Assembly: GCA_020061965.1 (NCBI GenBank)
Contig: JAGUXG010000167.1
Coordinates: 1 to 14,940, forward strand
Length of the DNA stretch: 14,940 nucleotides
Source: a bacterium
Lineage (GTDB): Bacteria > UBA9089 > UBA9088 > JAGUXG01
Direction of reading: 5' to 3'
A program made the translations under genes and the position numbers. This document shows positions 6,086 to 12,565 of the stretch, in pieces. Within the stretch, counting starts at the first letter, position 1. Every line of letters begins with the position of its first letter. The notes beneath the pieces were generated by a model. The model saw nothing but the letters and a program-made list of their open reading frames with translations. It searched no databases and was not told the origin of the DNA.

Positions 6086-6472
6086 ATGTCTACAATTACA
6101 AAGAATGAAATAATTGAAGCCATATCCAGTATGACCGTATTAGATTTGGCTGAAATGGTGAAAGAATTAGAGACAAAGTTTGGGGTGCAAGCGTCAGCTC
6201 CAATAGTCTCTTCTGGACAAGTTGTTGCAGGAGAGGGAACAGAAGGAAAGAAAGAAGAAAAGACCGAGTTTGAGGTAGTCTTGGTAAGTTTTGGAGACCA
6301 GAAGATACAGGTTATCAAAGATGTAAGGGCTATCACCTCATTAGGTCTTAAAGAGGCAAAAGATTTAGTAGAATCGGCGCCAACTACTATAAAGAAAGGC
6401 GTGAACAAAGAAGAAGCAGAAGATATCAAGAAAAAATTAGAGGCAGTAGGAGCAAAGATAGAGATAAAATAA
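6086..6472 (+). CDS. rplL: 50S ribosomal protein L7/L12
   Basis: This 128-residue stalk protein binds through its N-terminus to L10 on the large subunit and recruits translation GTPases through its C-terminal domain. The N-terminal dimerisation region ends near FGV (residues 31-34). A flexible Ala/Gly/Glu/Lys hinge follows (about 35-58). The globular domain has the signature IKDVRAITSLGLKEAKDLVE and the ending AGAKIEIK type (VGAKIEIK). AAGGAGGT lies eight bases before the ATG. In most bacteria rplL directly follows rplJ and precedes rpoB. Here neither is adjacent: a gene remnant lies upstream and trpF is convergent downstream. The gene therefore forms a monocistronic unit with its own promoter. 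Identification is secure; it may be a relocated or second copy. Confidence 0.96.
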   Translation: MSTITKNEIIEAISSMTVLDLAEMVKELETKFGVQASAPIVSSGQVVAGEGTEGKKEEKTEFEVVLVSFGDQKIQVIKDVRAITSLGLKEAKDLVESAPTTIKKGVNKEEAEDIKKKLEAVGAKIEIK

Positions 6473-6474
6473 CT

Positions 6475-6496
6475 CAATATTTTTGTCTTGATATTG
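6475..6496 (+). terminator. Weak hairpin between convergent rplL and trpF
   Basis: CAATAT (6475-6480) and ATATTG (6491-6496) can pair across a T-rich 10-base loop. The stem is short and AT-only apart from its ends, and no clear T tract follows. It is the only termination candidate between the two convergent genes. Confidence 0.25.
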
Positions 6497-6505
6497 GAAA
6501 TGGGT

Positions 6506-7144
6506 TCACACATTTACATTTTTTATGAACTCCTCAAGTTTCTTATGGTCTTTCTTGCCTGGATATTCTTCTACACCACTACTGACATCAACTGCATAAG
6601 GAGAGACAAGTCTTATTGCCAGAGCTACATTTTCTGGGGTTAATCCACCTGAGAGGATGACCCTTCCTTCTTTAGCCAGCTCGCAGGCTTCACCCCAATT
6701 AAAAGTCTTTCCTGTCCCGCCATATTTTCCATCACAATATGTATCCAAAAGCCAGGCTGAAACATTATATTCCTTTATCTTTTTTTCCTCTGGCGAAGCC
6801 AGAGCCTCATATTTCTTGCTTGTGCAAGAAATATCTTTGATGCGAAAGGCTTTAATTGCTCTTGGGAATTTACTACAATAAGAAGGGGTTTCATCTCCGT
6901 GAAACTGTAAGATAGATATACCACAAAAATTGGCTATCCTCCTCACTTCTTCTTCGTCTTCATTCACAAAGACAGCCACAGTAGCAATAAATGGAGGGAG
7001 GCTTGATATGATATCTTTTGCTGCAAAAGGCGTGACTCTTCTTGGGGAATCTGCAAAGATAAAACCAATGGCGTCTGCTCCGAATCTCACAGCTGCCTCT
7101 GCATCATCTTTACAAGTTATCCCGCATATCTTAACTTTTATCAT
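6506..7144 (-). CDS. trpF: Phosphoribosylanthranilate isomerase
   Basis: This enzyme catalyses the third step of tryptophan synthesis from anthranilate, the Amadori rearrangement of phosphoribosylanthranilate to CdRP. It is a 212-residue TIM barrel of normal length. The catalytic Cys is in KICGIT (residues 5-10) and the catalytic Asp is in LLDTY near 131-135. The phosphate-binding ends LSGGLTPENV and VDVSSGVE are clear. ATG 7144 is the first Met and fits the family N-terminus (MIKVKICGIT). No Shine-Dalgarno sequence is seen upstream; the sequence TTTATACAAAAA directly precedes it. No other trp gene is in the window, so it is an orphan, convergent with rplL. Confidence 0.95.
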   Translation of the reverse strand: MIKVKICGITCKDDAEAAVRFGADAIGFIFADSPRRVTPFAAKDIISSLPPFIATVAVFVNEDEEEVRRIANFCGISILQFHGDETPSYCSKFPRAIKAFRIKDISCTSKKYEALASPEEKKIKEYNVSAWLLDTYCDGKYGGTGKTFNWGEACELAKEGRVILSGGLTPENVALAIRLVSPYAVDVSSGVEEYPGKKDHKKLEEFIKNVNV

Positions 7145-7263
7145 TTTTTGTATAAAGGTAAATCTCTGAAAGAGATAGAAACCGTATCTATTGTAGTTTA
7201 TATTTGGTAGATAATCAATATAAAAATAAGTAGTGAAGTCGTTTGATTACAAAGTAATTTTTC

Positions 7264-7289
7264 AACTTGTAACTGAGGCATTACAAGTT
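7264..7289. promoter_or_regulatory. Palindrome upstream of the accC promoter
   Basis: A perfect 9-bp inverted repeat, AACTTGTAA (7264-7272) and TTACAAGTT (7281-7289) with an 8-base spacer, ends 13 bases before the accC -35. The TTGTAA/TTACAA cores recall half-sites of biotin-repressor operators, but the spacing is shorter than in known BirA sites. It could be an operator or simply an intergenic repeat. Confidence 0.4.
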
Positions 7290-7302
7290 ACTTAAATTTT
7301 TC

Positions 7303-7332
7303 TTGACCTTCTCCTTCTCTTCTCCATACATT
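7303..7332 (+). promoter_or_regulatory. Predicted accC promoter, apparently leaderless
   Basis: TTGACC (7303-7308) and TACATT (7327-7332) are separated by 18 bases, and only six bases lie between the -10 and ATG 7339. Transcription would thus begin at the start codon. No Shine-Dalgarno sequence is present. Confidence 0.5.
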
Positions 7333-7338
7333 ATATAG

Positions 7339-8670
7339 ATGTTCAATAAGATATTGATAGCAAATAGAGGGGAGATTGCCATGAGGGTGATGCGGGCGGC
7401 AAAAGAGATGGGCATTAAGACTGTAGCTATCTATTCAGAAGAGGATACGGACTGTCTCCATCTCTCATTGGCTGATGAAGCCATCTGTATCGGACCTGCC
7501 CCTTCTGATGAAAGCTATCTGATGATATCAAGGATAATGAGTGCCGCAGAGATTACAGGTGCGGATGCTATTCATCCAGGGTATGGATTCTTGGCTGAAA
7601 AGGCAGATTTTGCCGAGATATGCAAGGATCATCTCAAGACATTTATTGGCCCTCCTTCTTCAGCTATCAAAATGATGGGCGATAAGATTGGGGCAAGGAA
7701 TGCAATGGAAAAGGCAGGTGTGCCTATAATCCCTGGCTCAGCCAAGCCCTTGAAGGATTATAAAGAGGCAGAGAAGCTTGTAAAAAAGATTGGTTATCCC
7801 ATCCTCTTAAAGGCTGCAGGTGGTGGCGGTGGAAAAGGGATACGGATTGTAACAAATAAAGAGGCTCTGGTAGAGGCATGGAATATAGCCTCGCAAGAGG
7901 CAGAAAAAGCCTTCGGTAGTTCAGGGTTATATTTAGAAAAGCTTGTCCAACCTGCAAGGCATATAGAGATTCAAATCTTAGCTGATAGCCACAAAAACTG
8001 CATTTATCTTCCTGAGAGGGAATGCTCTATTCAAGTCAGGCATCAAAAGTTGATTGAGGAGTCGCCATCTACCGGTGTTGACTCAAAGATTAGAAGAGAG
8101 CTTGGAATAGCGGCAGTAAAGGCGGTTAAAGCTACTGGTTATATCAACGCAGGCACAGTTGAGTTTCTCTTAGATGAGAAGAATAAATTCTATTTTATGG
8201 AGATGAATACCAGAATTCAGGTTGAACACCCTGTTACGGAAATGGTCACTGGAATAGATATAGTCAAGGAACAGATAAGAATTGCCTCAGGTGAAAAGCT
8301 CAATCTCTCCCAGAGAGATGTAACCCTATCAGGCCATAGCATTGAATGTCGGATAAATGCTCAAGATACAGAGAATAACTTTGCTCCATCTCTCGGAAGA
8401 ATAACCTCCCTTCATTTGCCGGGTGGACCTGGGGTTAGGGTAGATACACACATATATGCAGGATATAAGATTCCTCCTCATTATGATGCCCTCTTAGCAA
8501 AACTCATTGTGCATGGAAGGGATAGAGAAGAGGCAATCATCAGGGCAAAAAGGTGCTTAGATGAGTTTGTGATTGAAGGCGTAAAGACAACCATTCCTTT
8601 CCACCAGAAGATGCTCTCTGATGAAGCTTTTAAGAAGGGTAATATACATACGCAGTTTACTTTAGGATAA
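7339..8670 (+). CDS. accC: Biotin carboxylase (acetyl-CoA carboxylase subunit)
   Basis: This enzyme carboxylates the biotin of the carrier protein using ATP and bicarbonate, the first half-reaction of acetyl-CoA (or another acyl-CoA) carboxylase. It has 443 residues, normal for a free-standing AccC. In order it shows NRGEIAMRV (9-17), the ATP-grasp glycine loop AAGGGGGKG (159-167), HQK with Lys237, and EMNTRIQVEHPVTE (288-301) with the catalytic Glu288 and Arg292. GVR and PPHYDALLAKL mark the C-terminal domain. One oddity is Val233, in the block that normally reads CSIQRRHQKL. accB, which usually precedes accC, is absent here, as are the transcarboxylase genes. A pyruvate- or propionyl-CoA-type partner elsewhere cannot be excluded. 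Confidence 0.95.
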   Translation: MFNKILIANRGEIAMRVMRAAKEMGIKTVAIYSEEDTDCLHLSLADEAICIGPAPSDESYLMISRIMSAAEITGADAIHPGYGFLAEKADFAEICKDHLKTFIGPPSSAIKMMGDKIGARNAMEKAGVPIIPGSAKPLKDYKEAEKLVKKIGYPILLKAAGGGGGKGIRIVTNKEALVEAWNIASQEAEKAFGSSGLYLEKLVQPARHIEIQILADSHKNCIYLPERECSIQVRHQKLIEESPSTGVDSKIRRELGIAAVKAVKATGYINAGTVEFLLDEKNKFYFMEMNTRIQVEHPVTEMVTGIDIVKEQIRIASGEKLNLSQRDVTLSGHSIECRINAQDTENNFAPSLGRITSLHLPGGPGVRVDTHIYAGYKIPPHYDALLAKLIVHGRDREEAIIRAKRCLDEFVIEGVKTTIPFHQKMLSDEAFKKGNIHTQFTLG

Positions 8671-8678
8671 GCGTTCAG
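8668..8678 (+). repeat. TAAGCRTTCAG element, copy 1
   Basis: TAAGCGTTCAG starts at the accC stop codon itself and is followed by CAGTCAGCTAA. Related copies lie just after the GH57 stop (13768-13778) and downstream of manC on its own strand (4650-4640). The copy after GH57 shares the flanking CAGTCAG as well. Confidence 0.5.
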
Positions 8679-8776
8679 CAGTCAGCTAACCGGTAAAATA
8701 ATCGCTAAATGTTAAATGAATTCTCCGTGCCTCAGTAGTTTAGCTTTGTTCGAGGTAAATAGTCACAAAAAAAACC

Positions 8777-8806
8777 TTGCCTTCCTACCTGATTGCATTC
8801 TATACT
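8777..8806 (+). promoter_or_regulatory. Predicted promoter of the glucan operon, apparently leaderless
   Basis: TTGCCT (8777-8782) and TATACT (8801-8806) are separated by 18 bases, with six bases between the -10 and GTG 8813. This places the transcription start at the start codon. The geometry equals that at accC. No Shine-Dalgarno sequence precedes the GTG. Confidence 0.55.
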
Positions 8807-8812
8807 TTATGA

Positions 8813-10765
8813 GTGAAGATAATCTTTAATAGAGATGAGCTTTTGAACCTTGAGTATTCCTTAAAGAAGGAGTATCTTTTGACGAATGGAAAGGGAGGTT
8901 ACTCGTCTTCTACCATTTTAGACTGCCACACCCGTAAGTATCATGGTCTGCTTATTCTTCCTCTCAAAAAGCAAGGTCTATTCAACCTTCTCTCAAAATT
9001 AGAGGTCTCTGTTCTTAGTGACCACAAAGAGCATTCTCTTTCTACCAATAAATTCCCAGGTGTCTTTAACCCAATTGGCCATCAATACATAGAATCGTTT
9101 GAGATAGAAGGCTATCCCATAACAAATTATACCCTCGGCGAGGTAAAGATCAGAAGGTCTATACTTATGCCTAAAGAAGGAGATTGCATCCTTATAAAAT
9201 ATGAGCTTCTTTCTGGAAGGAAAGCTATTACCCTGAAGGCATCACCATTTCTATCCTACAGAGAGATTCATAGTTTAACTTGTGAGAATATTGACTTAAG
9301 ACCAAGGACATTTCCTGAAAAAAATGGGTTTAAGATTGACCCATACAAGGGTCTGCCGCCTTTATACATCCAGACATCTATCAAATCTACCTTCTATCCT
9401 GCACCCTGTTGGTGGAAGAACTTTGAATACCTGAAAGAGAGGAACAGGGGGTATGATTATCAAGAGGATATGTTTACACCGGGCGTCTTTGAGGTAAAGC
9501 TTACAGAAGGAAAGTCTATTATCTTCAGGGCAGGCCTGGCGAAAGCTACAGGCAGGATAGAAAGGGAAGCAGAAGAAGAATTGAAAAGAATAGAGGAAGA
9601 ACAAGAAAGGTTTGCCAAAGAAGAAGAGCCACTAAAAACCCTAAAGATAAGTGCTGGTCATTACCTTGTTTCTGATGATAAGGGAGAGAAGGATATTATT
9701 GCTGGCTACCACTGGTTCAAGCACTGGGGAAGGGATACTATGATCTCCATTACTGGAATCACCTTAGCCAGAGGAGAGAAAGATACGGCATTAGCTATTC
9801 TAAAAAGATATGCGACTTTTGAAAAGAATGGGCTGATGCCCAATTTCTTAGGAAATAATGGAACTAAAGCCTATAATTCTATAGATACCTCCCTTTTATA
9901 CCTCTGGGCTATCCAGAATTATATCCTCTACACCAAAGATAAAAAATCTGTCAATGAGGAGCTTATTCCTACTGCTAAGAGGATAATCTCGTCATTATTA
10001 GAAGGAAAGACAGGCATAGCCAAGATAGAGAACGGGTTTTTGTATGCAGGCAGAAGGGATTTTCCCCTCTCCTGGATGGATGCTATTGTTGGAGGTGTTG
10101 GTGTTACACCGAGGGATGGAGCTGCAGTTGATATTAACAGCCTCTGGTATAATGGCTTAATGTTTTTATATAATGATTTCAAAGAATCTTTAGATAAAAA
10201 GCTGAGTAGTCAGATTGAAGAGGCAATCAAGCTATTTGAAAGTAGCTTTGAAAGGCTATTCTGGAATGAGGAAGACCAATCCTTAATAGATGTCTATAGA
10301 CCAGATGGAAATATTGACAGAGCCATAAGACCAAACCAGCTCTTTGCTCTTGGCTTACCCTATACCTGCATCAGTAAAGAAAAAGGAGAGAAGATAATAA
10401 ATACAGTCAAGAGCCACTTGGCCACACCCTATGGCCTGCGGACACTTTCCCCTCAAAACCCAGCCTACTTAGCCAATTATGCTGGCTGCCCAGAAGACAG
10501 GGACAGGGCCTATCATCAAGGCACAGTCTGGCCATGGCTTATAGGCATATTTACGGATGCAATGCTTGCGGTCTCAGGCAAAAAAGAGACAAAAGAGTAT
10601 ATAAATGGGACATTTGGAGAGCTTTGGGGACGACACTTACAAAGATATGGCCTGCTTCATATCTCTGAAATCTTTAATCCAAGCCCGCCATATACAGCAA
10701 AAGGTTGTATGGCTCAGGCCTGGAGCATAGCCGAAGCAATAAGAACATTGGAGAATATAAGATGA
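8813..10765 (+). CDS. Glycogen debranching enzyme (amylo-alpha-1,6-glucosidase family)
   Basis: This 650-residue enzyme is predicted to remove alpha-1,6 branch points from glycogen-like alpha-glucan. The N-terminal domain (GDE_N type) carries EYLLTNGKGGYSS (20-32) and TRKYHGLL (40-47). After a charged, coiled-coil-like Glu/Lys stretch (about 249-275), the C-terminal (alpha/alpha)6 catalytic domain (GDE_C, GH133-like) shows GYHWFKHWGRDTM (298-310), SLLYLWAIQNY (360-370), LSWMDA (419-424), INSLWYNGL (441-449), RPNQLFALG (506-514) and YHQGTVWPWL (567-576). It ends with NPSPPYTAKGCMAQAWSIAE (622-641). GTG 8813 is the only start that preserves the N-terminal domain. It is the first gene of the alpha-glucan cluster. 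The exact specificity (direct glucosidase or combined transferase) cannot be read from sequence. Confidence 0.93.
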   Translation: MKIIFNRDELLNLEYSLKKEYLLTNGKGGYSSSTILDCHTRKYHGLLILPLKKQGLFNLLSKLEVSVLSDHKEHSLSTNKFPGVFNPIGHQYIESFEIEGYPITNYTLGEVKIRRSILMPKEGDCILIKYELLSGRKAITLKASPFLSYREIHSLTCENIDLRPRTFPEKNGFKIDPYKGLPPLYIQTSIKSTFYPAPCWWKNFEYLKERNRGYDYQEDMFTPGVFEVKLTEGKSIIFRAGLAKATGRIEREAEEELKRIEEEQERFAKEEEPLKTLKISAGHYLVSDDKGEKDIIAGYHWFKHWGRDTMISITGITLARGEKDTALAILKRYATFEKNGLMPNFLGNNGTKAYNSIDTSLLYLWAIQNYILYTKDKKSVNEELIPTAKRIISSLLEGKTGIAKIENGFLYAGRRDFPLSWMDAIVGGVGVTPRDGAAVDINSLWYNGLMFLYNDFKESLDKKLSSQIEEAIKLFESSFERLFWNEEDQSLIDVYRPDGNIDRAIRPNQLFALGLPYTCISKEKGEKIINTVKSHLATPYGLRTLSPQNPAYLANYAGCPEDRDRAYHQGTVWPWLIGIFTDAMLAVSGKKETKEYINGTFGELWGRHLQRYGLLHISEIFNPSPPYTAKGCMAQAWSIAEAIRTLENIR

Positions 10766-10799
10766 CTTCTAAAATTTTTATGAATTTGGAGGTAAAAAT

Positions 10800-12089
10800 A
10801 TGAAGGTTTTAATGTTTGGCTGGGAATTCCCCCCATTTATCAGTGGAGGTTTAGGGGTAGCAAGTCATGGCATTGCCGAGGGCTTGGTGAATAATGGTGT
10901 CGAGGTTACCTTTGTCATACCCACAAAGATGAAGCAGGCGCTTGTCCCGGATATAAATATAAGGCTACTTGCTGCAGATGAGGTGGCTTTGTCACTTGAG
11001 TTTGACAGGGCAACAAGGGAGTATGAGCTTCTTTCCAAAGAGATAGAAGAGAAGCTCTTGCCACTATCTCCTTACTATACAAGTAAGTTTTCAAGGGAGA
11101 CGATCGGACATTTCTTTGGAAAGACAGATTTTATATATCCAACAAAGAGAACCATCCTTGACTTTGCTGGAAACTATGGCCATGACATCTTTCTTGAAGT
11201 TGGAAAATACAGTATTATTGGAAGATACCTTGGTGCTACTTGCGATTTTGATGTTATTCATAGCCATGACTGGGTGACATTCCCTGCTGGAGTAGAGGCA
11301 AAAAAGGCAAGTGGAAAGCCTTTGGTTGTCCATATCCATGCCACTGAGTTTGACAGAAGTGGAGAGAATATCAATCAATATGTCTATGACACAGAAAGAT
11401 ATGGGATGGAGAATGCTGATAAGATAATCGCGGTGAGCTACTACACCAAGAATATCATTATAAATAGATACGGAATACAGGAAGGTAAGATAGAGGTTGT
11501 TCATAATGCGGTTGATAAGGAGTCACACTTAAAAAGACTTGGCATTAAAAAGCCATTAAAAGAGAAAATAGTCCTGTTTCTCGGCAGGGTTACAATGCAA
11601 AAGGGTCCAGACTATTTCTTAGAGGCAGCAAAGCTTGTTTTGGAAAAGTTGAAGGATGTTCGTTTTGTTATGGCTGGGTCTGGAGATATGCTACCAAAAA
11701 TGATAAACAGGGCTGCTGAGCTTAGGATTACAGACAAATTCCATTTCACAGGGTTCTTGAGAGGGTTAGAGGTAGAAAGGATGTATGCTGTCTCTGACCT
11801 CTATGTGATGCCATCTGTCTCTGAACCCTTTGGCATCTCTGCCTTTGAAGCCCTTTTATACGATGTGCCAATTATTATCTCAAAGCGTGCCGGTGTGGCT
11901 GAAGTTTTAAGGGATGCAATGATGGTTGACTTCTGGGATGTGCAGAAGTTAGCAGATAGAATCATTGCCCTACTCAGCAATGAAGAATTGTCGCGGGATA
12001 TTGTGGCCAGATGCCAGGCAGAGATTCAGAGTATCAGTTGGAATAATGCTGGAGGCAAGATAAAAGCTGTCTATCAACAATTTATTTAG
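10800..12089 (+). CDS. GT4-type glycosyltransferase, glycogen synthase-like
   Basis: This GT-B fold transferase of 429 residues probably extends or builds an alpha-glucan. The N-terminal domain starts MKVLMFGWEFPPFISGGLGVAS, with the PPxxGGLG loop typical of glycogen synthase and related transferases, and has VIHSHDWVTFPAG (152-164) and VVHIHATEFDR (176-186). The C-terminal nucleotide-sugar domain has FLGRVTMQKGPDYFLEA (260-276), AGSGD (292-296) and the ExFGxxxxEAL signature SEPFGISAFEALL (341-353). The length and ending suit GT4 more than classical GT5 GlgA. GGAGG lies eight bases before the ATG, and the gap to the debranching gene is 34 bases, so the two are co-transcribed. The donor (ADP- or UDP-glucose) is not determined by the sequence. 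Confidence 0.88.
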   Translation: MKVLMFGWEFPPFISGGLGVASHGIAEGLVNNGVEVTFVIPTKMKQALVPDINIRLLAADEVALSLEFDRATREYELLSKEIEEKLLPLSPYYTSKFSRETIGHFFGKTDFIYPTKRTILDFAGNYGHDIFLEVGKYSIIGRYLGATCDFDVIHSHDWVTFPAGVEAKKASGKPLVVHIHATEFDRSGENINQYVYDTERYGMENADKIIAVSYYTKNIIINRYGIQEGKIEVVHNAVDKESHLKRLGIKKPLKEKIVLFLGRVTMQKGPDYFLEAAKLVLEKLKDVRFVMAGSGDMLPKMINRAAELRITDKFHFTGFLRGLEVERMYAVSDLYVMPSVSEPFGISAFEALLYDVPIIISKRAGVAEVLRDAMMVDFWDVQKLADRIIALLSNEELSRDIVARCQAEIQSISWNNAGGKIKAVYQQFI

Positions 12090-12119
12090 ACAGGATTTAC
12101 TGGATGAAACAGGATGGAG
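12090..12119 (+). repeat. ACAGGAT-type short repeats before hicB
   Basis: The stretch between the glycosyltransferase stop and the hicB start contains ACAGGAT at 12090-12096 and again at 12109-12115, separated by TTACTGGATGAA. It is a short degenerate direct repeat. It could mark the edge at which hicBA was inserted, but no equal copy is seen after hicA. Confidence 0.3.
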
Positions 12120-12125
12120 AAAAAA

Positions 12126-12326
12126 ATGACATTTAATGTGGTTGTAGAATTAGATGAAACAGGATATTATGTAGCAGAGGTTCCAGCATTACCAGGCTGC
12201 CTAAGTCAAGGTAAAACACTGAAAGAAGTTAAAGAAAATATTAAAGAAGCTATTGGAGGTTGGTTAGAGGTGATGAATGCGAAGGCACAAAGAGAAACAA
12301 AAGAGATAATAGTTGTAGCAGTATGA
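12126..12326 (+). CDS. hicB: HicB-family antitoxin (short form)
   Basis: This is a 66-residue protein starting MTFNVVVELDETGYYVAEVP, with ALPGCLSQGKTLKEVKENIKEAI following. The pattern GYYVAEVPxLPGCLSQGxTxxEAxxNI is the HicB/UPF0150 fold, which binds and masks the HicA toxin. I place the start at ATG 12126 because GGAG (12116-12119) lies six bases upstream. The in-frame ATG 12114 would add MEKK and has a poorer site. The protein ends just after the antitoxin fold, with no room for the C-terminal ribbon-helix-helix or HTH DNA-binding domain of longer HicB proteins. The stop overlaps the hicA ATG (ATGA). The order is antitoxin first, the reverse of classical hicAB. It sits inside the glucan operon. 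Confidence 0.88.
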   Translation: MTFNVVVELDETGYYVAEVPALPGCLSQGKTLKEVKENIKEAIGGWLEVMNAKAQRETKEIIVVAV

Positions 12327-12544
12327 GTGAAGCCATCAAGTTGTGTTCAGGTGCAGAAGTAACGAGAAAACTTAAAAAGAAAGGTTGGTTAGTAGATAGA
12401 CAAAAAGGTTCACATTTAATGCTTGTAAAGGAGGGGTATCTTTATACTTTATCCATTCCTCAACATAAAGAGCTTGGTGTTGGAATCTTAAAAAAGCTAA
12501 TTAAACAAGCAAACATTGAAGTGGAAGAGTTCAATCTACTGTAA
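12323..12544 (+). CDS. hicA: HicA-family mRNA interferase toxin
   Basis: This 73-residue toxin is predicted to bind and cleave mRNA independently of the ribosome through a small dsRBD-like fold. The signature is complete: SGAEVTRKLKKKGWLVDRQKG, then SHLMLV with the catalytic His31, and the C-terminal IPQHKELGVGILKKLIKQANI. ATG 12323 overlaps the hicB stop by four bases, which favours coupled synthesis after the antitoxin. A longer in-frame start at 12260 would add residues that merely reread hicB in another frame and is rejected. All key residues are present, so the toxin looks intact. GH57 follows 21 bases later. Confidence 0.9.
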   Translation: MSEAIKLCSGAEVTRKLKKKGWLVDRQKGSHLMLVKEGYLYTLSIPQHKELGVGILKKLIKQANIEVEEFNLL

Positions 12545-12565
12545 TTTTATCTTTAAGGAGGTAAT

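Noticed and set aside
6016..6513. Long minus-strand open frame covering rplL
   Set aside because: It is the antisense of a certain rplL, with a Ser/Ile/Phe-rich low-quality translation and no family features.
8809..8829. ATG at 8809 as the debranching-enzyme start
   Set aside because: It is out of frame and reads only six codons before TAA. The in-frame start is GTG 8813.
11091..11504. Minus-strand 137-residue frame within the glycosyltransferase gene
   Set aside because: It is antisense to a well-supported gene, and the translation shows no domain.
12260..12325. Longer HicA start at 12260
   Set aside because: The extra residues only reread hicB in another frame. ATG 12323 with the ATGA overlap fits the family N-terminus.
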